Below, one piece after another: positions 38,813 through 48,016 of a stretch of 64,000 nucleotides of DNA (its first letter is position 1; each line of letters opens with the position of its first letter). The notes beneath the pieces are model-generated. The model searched no databases, was not told the origin of the DNA, and was given only the letters and a program-made list of their open reading frames with translations. The stretch is from NCBI RefSeq assembly GCF_018860385.1, contig NZ_JAHKPH010000014.1, positions 282,487 to 346,486 of the forward strand, in the 5' to 3' direction. The stretch comes from Reinekea forsetii (GTDB lineage Bacteria; Pseudomonadota; Gammaproteobacteria; Pseudomonadales; Natronospirillaceae). Both the position numbers and the translations under genes were made by a program.

Positions 38813-39244
38813 ATGTTTCTATTGAATGTGTCCACACTGTCTATTGGGCAAGAACACCGTGTCACAATACCTGCTATACACTTCAGCGTTCCTGAACCTT
38901 CAATTACACTGAAGGAACTAATCCGAAACACTGTCACTCATCAAATAATGCTCCTTAGTGAATCATTCGAAGAAGATATTATTGCTGACAAAGTAAACAA
39001 GCAGTATCTATCTGAATCCGATGTTAGTCGATTAGCTAGTGAAGGTAAAATTGTAATAAATCATGGAGATCACTCTAAAGATTTTCTTACCGTTGCTATC
39101 GAAAAAGCCATTTCAGGGTTCGAAAAAGGTCGTTATAAAATATTTATTGCAGGCCAAGATACTCTTGGTTTAGATACTAATATTACATTATCAAAAACCA
39201 CAGACGTGAAATTTTTAAGATTATTACCCCTTATTGGAGGTTAA
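38813..39244 (+). CDS. Small protein with ubiquitin-like features ending in Gly-Gly
   Basis: 143 residues; AAGGAGAG lies just upstream of the ATG. I recognise no named family. Residues 1-45 read like the beta-beta-alpha start of a beta-grasp fold (strand LLNV, strand HRVTIPAIHF, helix SITLKELIRNT). Residues 48-100 are a mostly helical insertion. Residues 107-143 (RYKIFIAGQ ... DVKFLRLLPLIGG) align by eye with ubiquitin 42-76 (RLIFAGKQ ... LVLRLRGG), including the terminal Gly-Gly. Caution: the codons GGA-GGT also form the ribosome binding site of the next gene, so the glycines could be a by-product. It is 5 nt upstream of the DUF4132 gene, certainly co-translated. Confidence 0.6.
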   Translation: MFLLNVSTLSIGQEHRVTIPAIHFSVPEPSITLKELIRNTVTHQIMLLSESFEEDIIADKVNKQYLSESDVSRLASEGKIVINHGDHSKDFLTVAIEKAISGFEKGRYKIFIAGQDTLGLDTNITLSKTTDVKFLRLLPLIGG

Positions 39245-39249
39245 AGCTG

Positions 39250-42045
39250 ATGGACCAGATAAACAAACTTGCTGAGGCAATCGACACTCTCGAAAATGGC
39301 GAAATGGAAAGAACGGACTTACGCCGGATTCGGCGACTAGATATTTTTAACGTCGTTAACAATGAACCTTCGGAATATGACAATATAGTTAAGGATCTAT
39401 TCAGTAATGTTTCTGTAGATTTCCTAATCGAATACTTCTTGAGAAGAGAAAATTTTTTTGATCATTTGAGCATTGAATTTAAAGAAGAAAACGACGCTAA
39501 GCTCTTAAAGTATCATTCATTAATCGCCTACTATCTTGAACGATATCATCAAACGAAATTCAAAGATGCTCTTTGGGCTTTTATGAAATCAGAAGTTGAA
39601 AACGAAGCTTATTATAAGTCTATGGCCATGAGTGTTTTTACTGCTTTCAGTTGTTATTATCACAACCTACCTGAAGCTAAGTATCCACAGCTTGTTGATT
39701 GGCTGCTCAATAGCTACGCTAGTACGGTCAACAGTATCGATTTTAGTGATCATTACTATGATTGTAGCTACGAACACCACTTCAACTTATTATTGAATTG
39801 GATGGAGGTTCATAATTTATTCGATCGTGAATCATACGATCGTCTCTGCCTTTGTTTTTACGATTTCCCCCTTTCGGTTAGCGACAACCTTTGGTCACCA
39901 AACCAAGAAGATCAAGAGAAAGTAACGTTCAGCCAACCCTTATCAACGCTAGTCTCCAGCTATAAACGTAATTGGTATCTAGATGCGTTAAATAACAACT
40001 CGGTCTCTGCCACTAGTTTGGAAGAAAAATTAAAGTGGGAAACCTTTAAAGACCATATTTTATTATTGAATGGGCTTGATATTATTTCAGAGCTTGGACT
40101 TACCAAAAAAGAGATCAAGGAGCCGGAATATGAAGAACCAATTAACAAGCACCATTTAGCAGCGGCAAGATTTATTCGCCAAGGTTCACTAGATATTGAA
40201 CATGATGCATTAGTACCCATGCTTAAGAAGTATTCAGAACAAGCTTTACTGGTTGCACTCCCCTATGCAGGTGCCGCAAGAATGGCGATCCTTGAAGCAG
40301 CGGGTTTTAAAGATTTTCAGCCATTATTGAAGCTGGTTTATTCAATGGCTCAAGCGCCCTCATGGGAATCTTTGGATGAAAGTGAAGGTCCATATAACTG
40401 TGCTTACGAAGGTTCTGGTGTTGTCGAACGCGCTACGATAGAGAACATCTCTACTATTGAAGATGTAAAATCTTACAAAAAAATTAAAACGGCCTATAAA
40501 GCTACCTCATTTAAAATGACAAACGCATTTAAGTTAATAGATGCGATCTTAAATATAGATAAAGAAAAACTTGAAAAGTCACTCGTCCGCTTCTCCCAAA
40601 TCAGTATCAAGGCTTACGGGCTGTACCCCATCGCTAATCTCGAAGACCTCAAGGCTCGTTACCTGAAGTTAAAAGAGCTATATAAAGGAGCATCACAATT
40701 TGGCCAAGAACGTAGTGAAAATACTCGTGCTGCGGCAAAAGCCGGATTAACAAATCTTGCTCATGTTGCCGGATACGTTGATTCAACGCGTTTAGAATGG
40801 GCAGTTGAAGCTGAAATAACAAGTGACCTAGTTGCCTTTGGAGAGCGCACAGCGGCAGATGACTATGGTGTAGAGCTCGTATTGGAAGGGACTAGCCCTA
40901 AAATTAAAATTTACAAAGGGGAAAAGCAACTCAAGTCAGTACCAGCAAAAGTACGTAAAACGGATATATATCAAGCCCTACGAAAAACACAGGACCACGT
41001 TCGCGGCCAATCGGGGAGATTTAAGAAGACTCTAGAAGAAATGATGTGCACACAAGAGTCATTTAAGCCAGAAGAGCTACAACAACTCAAAGCCTTGCAA
41101 GTACTAAACTTAATGCTTCAAGGTTTAATATTCCAAACCGATTCAGGTGAGCTTGGGTTGTATATAGGTGATGGGTGTCACCTTCAGAAGCTTAATGGTG
41201 AGAGAATTCAAATATCAAAACCAGTTACGCTCGCTCATGTACATGATTTATTTCATTCAGGTAGTCTACCTAGTTGGCAGAAATATATTGTTGATCAACA
41301 AATAGTACAGCCTTTTAAGCAGGCCTATCGCGAGCTTTATGTGGTAACGCCCGCGGAAGTGGAATCAGGTCACACCAGCCGCCGTTTTGCTGGCCATGTA
41401 GTAGACGGTGCCAAAGCCAGTGCATTGCTTTCTCAACGACGTTGGCGCCAAAATTCATGGGATGTTGTAGAGATATATAAATTTATAAGCATGTCTAAAG
41501 CCCGAGTCGATTTAAATGTACCAGATGCTGGTCATTATTTATCAGAGCTTGGAGAAGTAACAGTAGATGAGCTCAGTTTTTTTAAAGACGATGGTCCTAT
41601 GAATATGGATACCGTTCATCCCATCGAATTTTCTGAGGTTATGCGCGATATAGATTTGATCGTATCTGTTGCAGGAATAGACTCTAGCAATATCCGCTGG
41701 TCGAATGAATCCACCAGTTCAAGGATCAGTCTGATTCAAAACTTATTTACTTCACTACAAATTTCAAAGGTAGAGATAAAAGATCACTATGCATTTGTCC
41801 AGGGTCACCTTGCTAAATATAGAATTCATTTAGGAAGCGGAGTTATTCATATTGAACCTGGTAATTACCTGTGTGTGGTACCAGACAACGCAACCAAGGC
41901 AGATGACTTTTATCTACCGTTTGATGAGACCGATCGAAAAGCAACTGAAATAATAAGCAAAATTTTTCTATTGCTAGATGACAATAAGATTAAGGATAAA
42001 TCGATACTGAACCAAATAAACGAAGGATTACTGACTGAATCTTGA
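39250..42045 (+). CDS. DUF4132 / MolR-like large protein
   Basis: 931 residues, soluble, no signal peptide. The N-terminal half is helical and repeat-like (AARMAILEAAGFKDFQPLLKL is HEAT-like). The middle carries the DUF4132 pattern (WAVEAEITSDLVAFG, then LYIGDGCHLQKLNGERIQ, VTLAHVHDLFHSG, WQKYIVDQQIVQPFKQAYREL and FAGHVVDGAKASALLSQRRWRQ). The C-terminus (ISLIQNLFTSLQISKVEIKDHYAFVQGHLAKYRIHLGSG) matches the end domain often found with it. E. coli MolR and YehI belong to this group; biochemical role unknown. The ribosome binding site GGAGG overlaps the last codons of the preceding gene. A strong terminator follows, so the pair forms a closed unit. Confidence 0.8.
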   Translation: MDQINKLAEAIDTLENGEMERTDLRRIRRLDIFNVVNNEPSEYDNIVKDLFSNVSVDFLIEYFLRRENFFDHLSIEFKEENDAKLLKYHSLIAYYLERYHQTKFKDALWAFMKSEVENEAYYKSMAMSVFTAFSCYYHNLPEAKYPQLVDWLLNSYASTVNSIDFSDHYYDCSYEHHFNLLLNWMEVHNLFDRESYDRLCLCFYDFPLSVSDNLWSPNQEDQEKVTFSQPLSTLVSSYKRNWYLDALNNNSVSATSLEEKLKWETFKDHILLLNGLDIISELGLTKKEIKEPEYEEPINKHHLAAARFIRQGSLDIEHDALVPMLKKYSEQALLVALPYAGAARMAILEAAGFKDFQPLLKLVYSMAQAPSWESLDESEGPYNCAYEGSGVVERATIENISTIEDVKSYKKIKTAYKATSFKMTNAFKLIDAILNIDKEKLEKSLVRFSQISIKAYGLYPIANLEDLKARYLKLKELYKGASQFGQERSENTRAAAKAGLTNLAHVAGYVDSTRLEWAVEAEITSDLVAFGERTAADDYGVELVLEGTSPKIKIYKGEKQLKSVPAKVRKTDIYQALRKTQDHVRGQSGRFKKTLEEMMCTQESFKPEELQQLKALQVLNLMLQGLIFQTDSGELGLYIGDGCHLQKLNGERIQISKPVTLAHVHDLFHSGSLPSWQKYIVDQQIVQPFKQAYRELYVVTPAEVESGHTSRRFAGHVVDGAKASALLSQRRWRQNSWDVVEIYKFISMSKARVDLNVPDAGHYLSELGEVTVDELSFFKDDGPMNMDTVHPIEFSEVMRDIDLIVSVAGIDSSNIRWSNESTSSRISLIQNLFTSLQISKVEIKDHYAFVQGHLAKYRIHLGSGVIHIEPGNYLCVVPDNATKADDFYLPFDETDRKATEIISKIFLLLDDNKIKDKSILNQINEGLLTES

Positions 42046-42057
42046 ACGTAGGAGTTT

Positions 42058-42081
42058 AGTGCCCAGTCATGGGCACTTTTT
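42058..42081 (+). terminator. Terminator of the DUF4132 module
   Basis: AGTGCCCA/TGGGCACT with a GTCA loop followed by T5, 12 nt after the stop codon. Confidence 0.88.
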
Positions 42082-42177
42082 CATTGTAGAGGCACTTTGC
42101 ATTTAAAATGTTGCTTTGCCGTTTATTCTTGGTGATTCAAGCAGAAATGAAAAATGCCCATATACGAGTATAGCCAG

Positions 42178-42681
42178 TTAGCTGTTATCGCTATTCTTCT
42201 CTGCAATTATTTTACGAGCATTAGCCCAAGGGTCTGCACTATCTTGTGAAGGTTTAGTTGAGGATGCTTGGCTACGATAGTTAGATTCCGTTCTATTATT
42301 GGGTCGACCGCGATTTGGTTTGGGCGCATTTTTAGCTTTACGCTCATTAATTCGCTCTAACTCTTCTAAGGTTAACACAACAGGGTCACGTGGTTTTTGG
42401 TGTTCTGGAATAATGCGATCTCTAGGTGGAAGTGCAAATTGCTTGTCGTCGGGTCTGGGCAAGTGCTTGTAACGATATAGGTAGAATGCTTCAAGCTTAT
42501 GGCGCGCCCATTCGGTCTTTCTGAAAAACTTTACGCTGCCTTTGATCGATGGATTGGTTTTAAAGCAGTTAAAGTTTAATGCAGCGGCGAGTATTTCCCA
42601 GCCATAAAAATCGACGAGCTCCGTTAGCAATACGTCTAATTTGAGTCCATGTAACGGGTTATTTAAATATTGTTCGCTCAT
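42178..42681 (-). CDS. VF530 family (DUF2132) putative DNA-binding protein
   Basis: 167 residues. The N-terminal 80 carry the VF530 fold signature: NNPLHGLKLDVLLTELVDFYGWEILAAAL, NCFKTNPSIKGSVKFFRKTEWARHKLEAFYLY. The tail is long, basic, Pro/Ser/Asn-rich and probably disordered. A Vibrio member was proposed to bind DNA from its structure. Unusually long for the family (core about 75 residues) because of the tail. Confidence 0.88.
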   Translation of the reverse strand: MSEQYLNNPLHGLKLDVLLTELVDFYGWEILAAALNFNCFKTNPSIKGSVKFFRKTEWARHKLEAFYLYRYKHLPRPDDKQFALPPRDRIIPEHQKPRDPVVLTLEELERINERKAKNAPKPNRGRPNNRTESNYRSQASSTKPSQDSADPWANARKIIAEKNSDNS

Positions 42682-42736
42682 CGATTAACTGTGTCCACTG
42701 TCATTTTAAAATTAGTCACTACAGTGTAACTTGTGG

Positions 42737-43735
42737 CTAAGAATTTTCCATGTTTACTACGATTCGACCATGAGATTGTCCTTTTAACATGGCCAGCAAT
42801 GATGACTCAGCTTGGTCTAAGGTTATCTCTGTGACTAAACTTTCGAGTGTATCTACCTTATAGTCACTCGCGAGCGCTTGCCATGCTTGAGTTCGAACAT
42901 CCATTGAGCACTCTACCGAATCGATACCGATTAATCGCACCCCTCTTAAAATGAAAGGGAATATCGATGTCGTAAAATCGACTGCGCCGACTAAACCACT
43001 GGCGGTGACAACACCATTGTATTGGCACGATTTTATGGCATTGGCTAAGGTATCACCTGCCACCACATCAACTACTCCTGCCCAGTGCTCTTTAAACATG
43101 GGCCGGCTGTTATCTAGCAATGTCTCACGGTTAATTACTTCACTGGCGCCGAGTCGCTTTAAGAAGTCTTCAGCACTGGCCTTGCCAGTGGCCGCCGTTA
43201 CGTTGAACCCAAGCTTCGATAATATAGATACCGCGATTGAGCCAACGCCACCAGTCGCTCCGGTTACTAAAACAGGGCCTTTCTCTGGTGTTACGCCATT
43301 ACTTTGCAGCGCACTGATCATCAACGCGGCGGTTAAACCGGCCGTTCCGTAGCCCATCGCTTCTTTTGCGGTTAGCCCTTGTGGGCGTTTTAGCACCCAC
43401 TGCTGGGGAACGCGAATATATTGGCCCAGCCCACCAGCGGTGTTCATGCCTAAGTCATAGCTGGTCACGATCACTTCATCGCCTTTTTTGAAGGCGTCAC
43501 TTTGGCTTTCAACGACGGTGCCTGCGGCATCAATACCGGGCGTATGCGGGAAGTTCCGGCTAACACCTGGGTTGCCTGTGGCCGATAACGCATCTTTATA
43601 ATTAAGCGATGAGTACTGAACCTTTATGAGTATTTCGCCTTCCGGTAACTCATCAATGGTGCGCTCGCCGATATGACGACTGAACTGTTTGTCTTCTGAT
43701 TTTTCAACGATGAGTGCTTTAAAGGATGTCGACAT
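42737..43735 (-). CDS. acuI: YhdH/AcuI-type NADPH quinone/acrylyl-CoA reductase
   Basis: 332 residues, zinc-free medium-chain reductase. YhdH/AcuI signatures: SSLNYKDALSATGNPGVSRNFPHTPGIDAAGTV near the start, VLVTGATGGVGSIAVSILSKLGF for NADPH, and LRGVRLIGIDSVECSMDVR near the end. Relatives reduce acrylyl-CoA to propionyl-CoA, relevant to marine DMSP catabolism, but no dmd or prp genes are nearby, so the physiological substrate is open. Confidence 0.87.
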   Translation of the reverse strand: MSTSFKALIVEKSEDKQFSRHIGERTIDELPEGEILIKVQYSSLNYKDALSATGNPGVSRNFPHTPGIDAAGTVVESQSDAFKKGDEVIVTSYDLGMNTAGGLGQYIRVPQQWVLKRPQGLTAKEAMGYGTAGLTAALMISALQSNGVTPEKGPVLVTGATGGVGSIAVSILSKLGFNVTAATGKASAEDFLKRLGASEVINRETLLDNSRPMFKEHWAGVVDVVAGDTLANAIKSCQYNGVVTASGLVGAVDFTTSIFPFILRGVRLIGIDSVECSMDVRTQAWQALASDYKVDTLESLVTEITLDQAESSLLAMLKGQSHGRIVVNMENS

Positions 43736-43829
43736 AATTTCGTTTCCCGCTCTGATTCAGTTTTAATTTATAACAGCATAGATGGGTTCCATAGCCGTTG
43801 AGAATACGACTATGGTCTGGGAGGTGTTT

Positions 43830-45128
43830 TTAATGCAACTTTAAGCGAGGGCGAATAATCTTATTGATTCGATCAGACACCATCCGTAACCCTGTTCTCA
43901 CCCAACCATGCAAAGCGAGTTGATGTAATCGATACAGCGAAACATACATTAGCCGCGCGATACGGCCTTCTATCATCATGCTGCCTTTAGACAAATTGCC
44001 CATGAGGCTACCTACAGTTGAGTATCGGCTTAGATTAACCAGTGAGCCGTAATCCGTGTATTGGTATTCTTTATCTGCTGGCTCCCCTTTTAACTGCCGA
44101 GCAATATTCAAATAGACATGCGACGCCATTTGGTGAGCCGATTGAGCCCTTGGTGGAACTTGTTTGCCATCGGGCATGATGCAGGCGGCACAATCGCCAA
44201 GGGCGTATATGTTGTTATCGAGTGTGGTTTGCAGTGTAGGCTTTACCTGCCACTGGTTTATGCGATTAGTCTCTAAATCAGACATAGCGGCGAACTGATC
44301 GGGAACCTTGATTCCGGCGGCCCAAACGAGTAAATCGGCCTCTATGGCTTGATCGTCTTTAGTAATAAAGGCGCCCGCTTCACCGCGCGCTACGAGCGTA
44401 TTGGTTTTTACATCCACGCCTAATTCACTGAGTTCTTTATGCGCCGATGCCGATATCCGCTCGGGCAGTGCAGGCAGTATACGAGGGCCTGCCTCTATTA
44501 AGCTGATTTTAAGTTGTGATGGCTTTAGCTCATTAAGGCCATAGGCTTTCATGGTATTAAAGGTGTGGTGCAGTTCAGCAGAAAGCTCGACACCGGTCGC
44601 CCCTGCGCCAACAATAGCAATGCGGTATACAGCAGACTCATCTTGCTCCGCATTTTTATTTAGCTTTAGTAGCCCATTCAATAATTTGGTATGGAATTTT
44701 TCAGCCTGCGTTGCAGCATCTAAAAAGAGTGCGTGCTCCTTAACCCCTGGTGTTCCGAAATCATTAGTGACACTGCCTAAGGCTAACACCAGTATGTCGT
44801 AATCTACTTTGCGCTCGGGCAATACCTCATGCCCATCTTCATCGGTTAATGGGGCGAGTGTAATTGTTTTGGTGTTCCGATCTATCCCGCTAAGTGAACC
44901 GAGCTTGAATCGAAAATGGTGATTATAAGCGTGGGCTCTGTAGCTGAGCGAGTCTACGCCCATATCTAAACTGCCCGAAGCCACTTCATGAAGCAGTGGC
45001 TTCCAAAGGTGAGTATTGTTCCGATCGATAAGGGTGATATTGGCTTTTTTACGTCGCCCAAATTTGCGACCTAATCGCGTCGCTAATTCCAAACCACCTG
45101 CACCCCCGCCAACAATGACTATATTCAT
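43830..45128 (-). CDS. ndh: Type II NADH:quinone dehydrogenase
   Basis: 432 residues. FAD site [21 protein letters not shown] site [39 protein letters not shown] and the quinone-binding A-Q-x-A-H-Q-M-A-S-H stretch ([11 protein letters not shown]). C-terminal amphipathic segment for membrane attachment. Non-proton-pumping NADH oxidation. A perfect 19-bp palindrome lies 21 nt upstream of the ATG. Confidence 0.94.
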   Translation of the reverse strand: MNIVIVGGGAGGLELATRLGRKFGRRKKANITLIDRNNTHLWKPLLHEVASGSLDMGVDSLSYRAHAYNHHFRFKLGSLSGIDRNTKTITLAPLTDEDGHEVLPERKVDYDILVLALGSVTNDFGTPGVKEHALFLDAATQAEKFHTKLLNGLLKLNKNAEQDESAVYRIAIVGAGATGVELSAELHHTFNTMKAYGLNELKPSQLKISLIEAGPRILPALPERISASAHKELSELGVDVKTNTLVARGEAGAFITKDDQAIEADLLVWAAGIKVPDQFAAMSDLETNRINQWQVKPTLQTTLDNNIYALGDCAACIMPDGKQVPPRAQSAHQMASHVYLNIARQLKGEPADKEYQYTDYGSLVNLSRYSTVGSLMGNLSKGSMMIEGRIARLMYVSLYRLHQLALHGWVRTGLRMVSDRINKIIRPRLKLH

Positions 45129-45148
45129 GTTGCTCTCCCGATCGGTAA

Positions 45149-45167
45149 AATGTAATTTAATTACATT
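45149..45167. promoter_or_regulatory. 19-bp perfect palindrome upstream of ndh
   Basis: AATGTAATT-T-AATTACATT. Position directly upstream of ndh makes it a candidate operator; the binding protein is unknown. A smaller CCGA-TAT-TCGG inverted repeat follows at 45173-45183. Confidence 0.55.
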
Positions 45168-45269
45168 ATGAGCCGATATTCGGGCAAATCAATCAATAAT
45201 TTAGCGCTAAACTTCTATTTTGTTGGTTTTATTACATTCCGACCGTGAATAGCTACTCTTTATAGCGAA

Positions 45270-45761
45270 TCAACGCCGCTTAGGAGTCCAAGCCCATATC
45301 ATTTCGCATTGCACGGGCTGCTTGTCTTCACCATCGGTTATGGTTACAGCTACGGAAACCTCTCCTTTTTCTTGCGTTCTTATTTGCTCTCGTTGGGCTT
45401 CGGTTAGGGTCGCTACAGCCGTTATATCTCCCTTACACCGCTTTTCATAATCAACTTTTAGCGTTTTTATGACAGGCACTGAGGAATCAGGAACGTTCAT
45501 CGCAACCAAGTAACCCGTCGCCGATTCGGCCGCAATGGCAATAGCCGTCGCATGGATGCTGCCAATGTGGTTTTGTACTTTGCGTTGATTTTTAATGCTA
45601 ATTTTAGATTGGCTGGCAGTGAGCTGCTGCACAATGACCTTAGAACGCCCAGCATATGGAATCATTGTTCCAAAAGCTTTAGACAGCACCCAAGTACGCA
45701 TAAATTTAGGAGACTTCTCTAAACGGGCAACGGTTTTAGCGACTTTATTTAAATCTAACAT
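45270..45761 (-). CDS. DUF4442 hot-dog fold (thioesterase-like) protein
   Basis: 163 residues from ATG 45761; a GTG three codons upstream is also possible. The pattern NQRKVQNHIGSIHATAIAIAAESATGYLVAMNVPD resembles the central helix of PaaI-like hot-dog thioesterases, and YEKRCKGDITAVATLTE a later strand. It may hydrolyse an acyl thioester; substrate unknown. Confidence 0.8.
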   Translation of the reverse strand: MLDLNKVAKTVARLEKSPKFMRTWVLSKAFGTMIPYAGRSKVIVQQLTASQSKISIKNQRKVQNHIGSIHATAIAIAAESATGYLVAMNVPDSSVPVIKTLKVDYEKRCKGDITAVATLTEAQREQIRTQEKGEVSVAVTITDGEDKQPVQCEMIWAWTPKRR

Positions 45762-45896
45762 AAGTTTCACACAATTATAAAAGTGCTAACGATTGTTGAC
45801 CAGAAGCCTGCAATCTCCCAGCTTTCTTTGTGTGAATTAAATCCCTGCTCACAAGCATGCTTGTTTATGGGGCCACTCGTGAACTTGAGGCAATAA

Positions 45897-47078
45897 TCAC
45901 GGTTGTACTGGCTGCGTTAAGTTATGCCGCAAAATCCAATAATTTAACTCAGTGTTTCGATACGGCACGGCAACTAAATGCTCTCGCTGTTCCGCTCGCT
46001 TGCCTTCGACCAACAAACCAGACAAATCTTTAATCAAAATAGCCGTTTCCGCATAGTCAGAATGCCCAAACATACTGTCGCTTACCTCAGAGGTATCTAT
46101 CGTTTCTACACCTTTGGCGACCGTGATGTCTTTACCCGATTCCCCTGCGCGTGGGTATTTGCCATGAATGGTTTTTGAGGCTTTTAATGCAACATCTTTT
46201 GACGATGAGTACAAGGTAATGGGCAATTGGTGCGCTGACAATCGAGGTAGTAAATCACGTTTAAAGTAATCGGCATCAATGTCTGGAGAGGCCAACACCA
46301 ACTCGCCTAAACACTTTCGATAGCTGGGTGAATCGTTAAACAGGTTGATCAACGCCGAGGTGACCAGCCGTGAGCCCATCGAATGCGCAATGATATCGAG
46401 TGTTTTCACTTGAGTTTGGTCACATATACTTTTAACCGTTTTTATAAAATCAACTTTACTCCACTCAACGTTGGCTTCATCTACCGTGTATTGGGCAAAA
46501 TTCCCGCGTGACGGCCAGCTAAATGCAAAGGCGAGACCTGAAAACCCCATATCATGCTTTAACTGTGCAGCAATGCGAATGGCATTTTCAAAGGTGACGT
46601 TATAACCATGTACATATAAAAGCGCATGATCGTTTTGCGATTTTTCTGTGTGGCTCACTTCGTGAAAAAATTCACTGGGATTTAACGTGCTAACATCGTG
46701 TAAGAAAATATTTTTACTCGGGTTACGATTAATTCCAACAGGCCCCCAAACAAAAGCCAGCTTGGCATCGGCGGTTTGATAAGTCGCTTTGGGAATACTT
46801 ATTAGCGAAGCTCCATAGGTGAGAGAGCCTCGATCATCGGTAATATTGGCCAGTTTCCCCGGCGATTGAATGAGCCGGTTGGTCGCGTAGTGCACTTCGA
46901 CAAAATCGAGTTCATCTAGTATAACTTTATCGGCAATTTGGTATCGCTCAAAGGCACTATTTGCGCCGGCGTACTGCAACGTTGGCGTCATAGAACAACT
47001 GCTCAAAGAAAACACCAACAACCCCAGCCAAAGCTTTTGATGTTTAAACAAGGATGTGATTTGCGGGTAAATACGCAT
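45897..47078 (-). CDS. Lipoprotein alpha/beta-hydrolase (DUF900)
   Basis: 393 residues from ATG 47078 (MRIYPQITSLFKHQK). Signal peptide ends in a lipobox (SLSSC), so a lipid-anchored envelope protein is expected; the open frame upstream overlaps the divergent gene and is rejected. DUF900 features: VEVHYATNRL, ALLYVHGYNVTFENAIRIAAQL, AFSWPSRGN, nucleophile elbow IIAHSMGSRLV, LASPDIDADYFKRDL and a late His in FGHSDYAET. Serine-hydrolase activity is likely; substrate unknown. Confidence 0.87.
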   Translation of the reverse strand: MRIYPQITSLFKHQKLWLGLLVFSLSSCSMTPTLQYAGANSAFERYQIADKVILDELDFVEVHYATNRLIQSPGKLANITDDRGSLTYGASLISIPKATYQTADAKLAFVWGPVGINRNPSKNIFLHDVSTLNPSEFFHEVSHTEKSQNDHALLYVHGYNVTFENAIRIAAQLKHDMGFSGLAFAFSWPSRGNFAQYTVDEANVEWSKVDFIKTVKSICDQTQVKTLDIIAHSMGSRLVTSALINLFNDSPSYRKCLGELVLASPDIDADYFKRDLLPRLSAHQLPITLYSSSKDVALKASKTIHGKYPRAGESGKDITVAKGVETIDTSEVSDSMFGHSDYAETAILIKDLSGLLVEGKRAEQREHLVAVPYRNTELNYWILRHNLTQPVQP

Positions 47079-47161
47079 TAAAGATGCCTGTTGCTCGTGA
47101 CGGATTTGATTATTCAATGCTATTGTAGGGGCTCCCCTTTCGACTGAGAAGCCTTCTTTTC

Positions 47162-48016
47162 GTGTCCTTGATAAAACTCTTTTTAATAACAAGCTTGGCG
47201 CTCGTTGCTTTTGCGGCAAATTCTGTACTGACCCGGATGGCATTGGCACAAGGGTTTATCGATCCAGGAAACTTCACTGTAATTCGCTTAATCAGTGGTG
47301 CCATTACCTTGGCTATTATCTGTTTCTTTGTAAATAGAAACAGCGTGCAAGGCGTTTTTACAACGGGAACTTGGTTGGGCGCATTTTCACTGTGGTTGTA
47401 TGCGGTATGCTTTTCTTATGGCTACCTCCACTTAGACACCGCTACTGGCGCACTCATACTATTTACGACAGTTCAGTTAACCATGTTAATCATTAGTTAT
47501 GTTCGCGGCCAACGGTTTTCTCTCATGGAGTGGGTGGGGCTAATCATTGCCTTTTTGGGATTTGTCGTATTGATCCTACCTAACTTGCGCTCAGGTACTA
47601 CAAGCATCGGCATTGTGCTTATGGTGGCTTCAGGTATAGCCTGGGGCGGTTATACGCTATTAGGTAAAGGCGCTGTTTCACCCACCTTATTAACGACCGG
47701 CAATTTTATAAGGGCTTCAATCATGTCTTTGCCGATCATTCTCTTTAGTGCTCCCATTGAAAATGTAGAGTTTTCAGGGGTCTCGCTTGCCATGGCTTCA
47801 GGCGCTTTAGCATCTGGAATTGGTTACGCGCTGTGGTACACCGTGTTACCAAAATTGACCACCAGCCAAGCGGCCGTATCTCAATTGTTGGTTCCAGCGC
47901 TAGCCGCATTTGGTGGCGTTTTATTTGCTGGAGACCGCCTGACAACTCTTTTAATTGTGTCACTCGCCATTATTATGGGTGGAATCTTTATTGTTATTAG
48001 AGCAAAGGCACACTAA
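47162..48016 (+). CDS. EamA/DMT-family transporter
   Basis: 284 residues starting at GTG 47162. About ten hydrophobic helices in two EamA halves: LVAFAANSVLTRMAL and TVIRLISGAITLAII in the first, SGIAWGGYTLLGKGA and ASGIGYALWYTVLPKLTTSQAAVSQLLVPALAAFGGVL in the second. Probable metabolite exporter. Divergent from the DUF900 gene and overlapping the convergent MFS gene by 3 nt. Confidence 0.87.
   Translation: MSLIKLFLITSLALVAFAANSVLTRMALAQGFIDPGNFTVIRLISGAITLAIICFFVNRNSVQGVFTTGTWLGAFSLWLYAVCFSYGYLHLDTATGALILFTTVQLTMLIISYVRGQRFSLMEWVGLIIAFLGFVVLILPNLRSGTTSIGIVLMVASGIAWGGYTLLGKGAVSPTLLTTGNFIRASIMSLPIILFSAPIENVEFSGVSLAMASGALASGIGYALWYTVLPKLTTSQAAVSQLLVPALAAFGGVLFAGDRLTTLLIVSLAIIMGGIFIVIRAKAH

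Noticed and set aside
39237-39242. Gly-Gly end as proof of ubiquitin-type conjugation
   Set aside because: GGA-GGT is also the ribosome binding site for the next gene and no E1/E2/deubiquitinase-like gene is nearby, so it is kept only as a hypothesis.
42737-43735. DMSP-degradation cluster around the AcuI-type gene
   Set aside because: No dmdABC, dddP/L or prp genes flank it; the AcuI/YhdH family is widespread.
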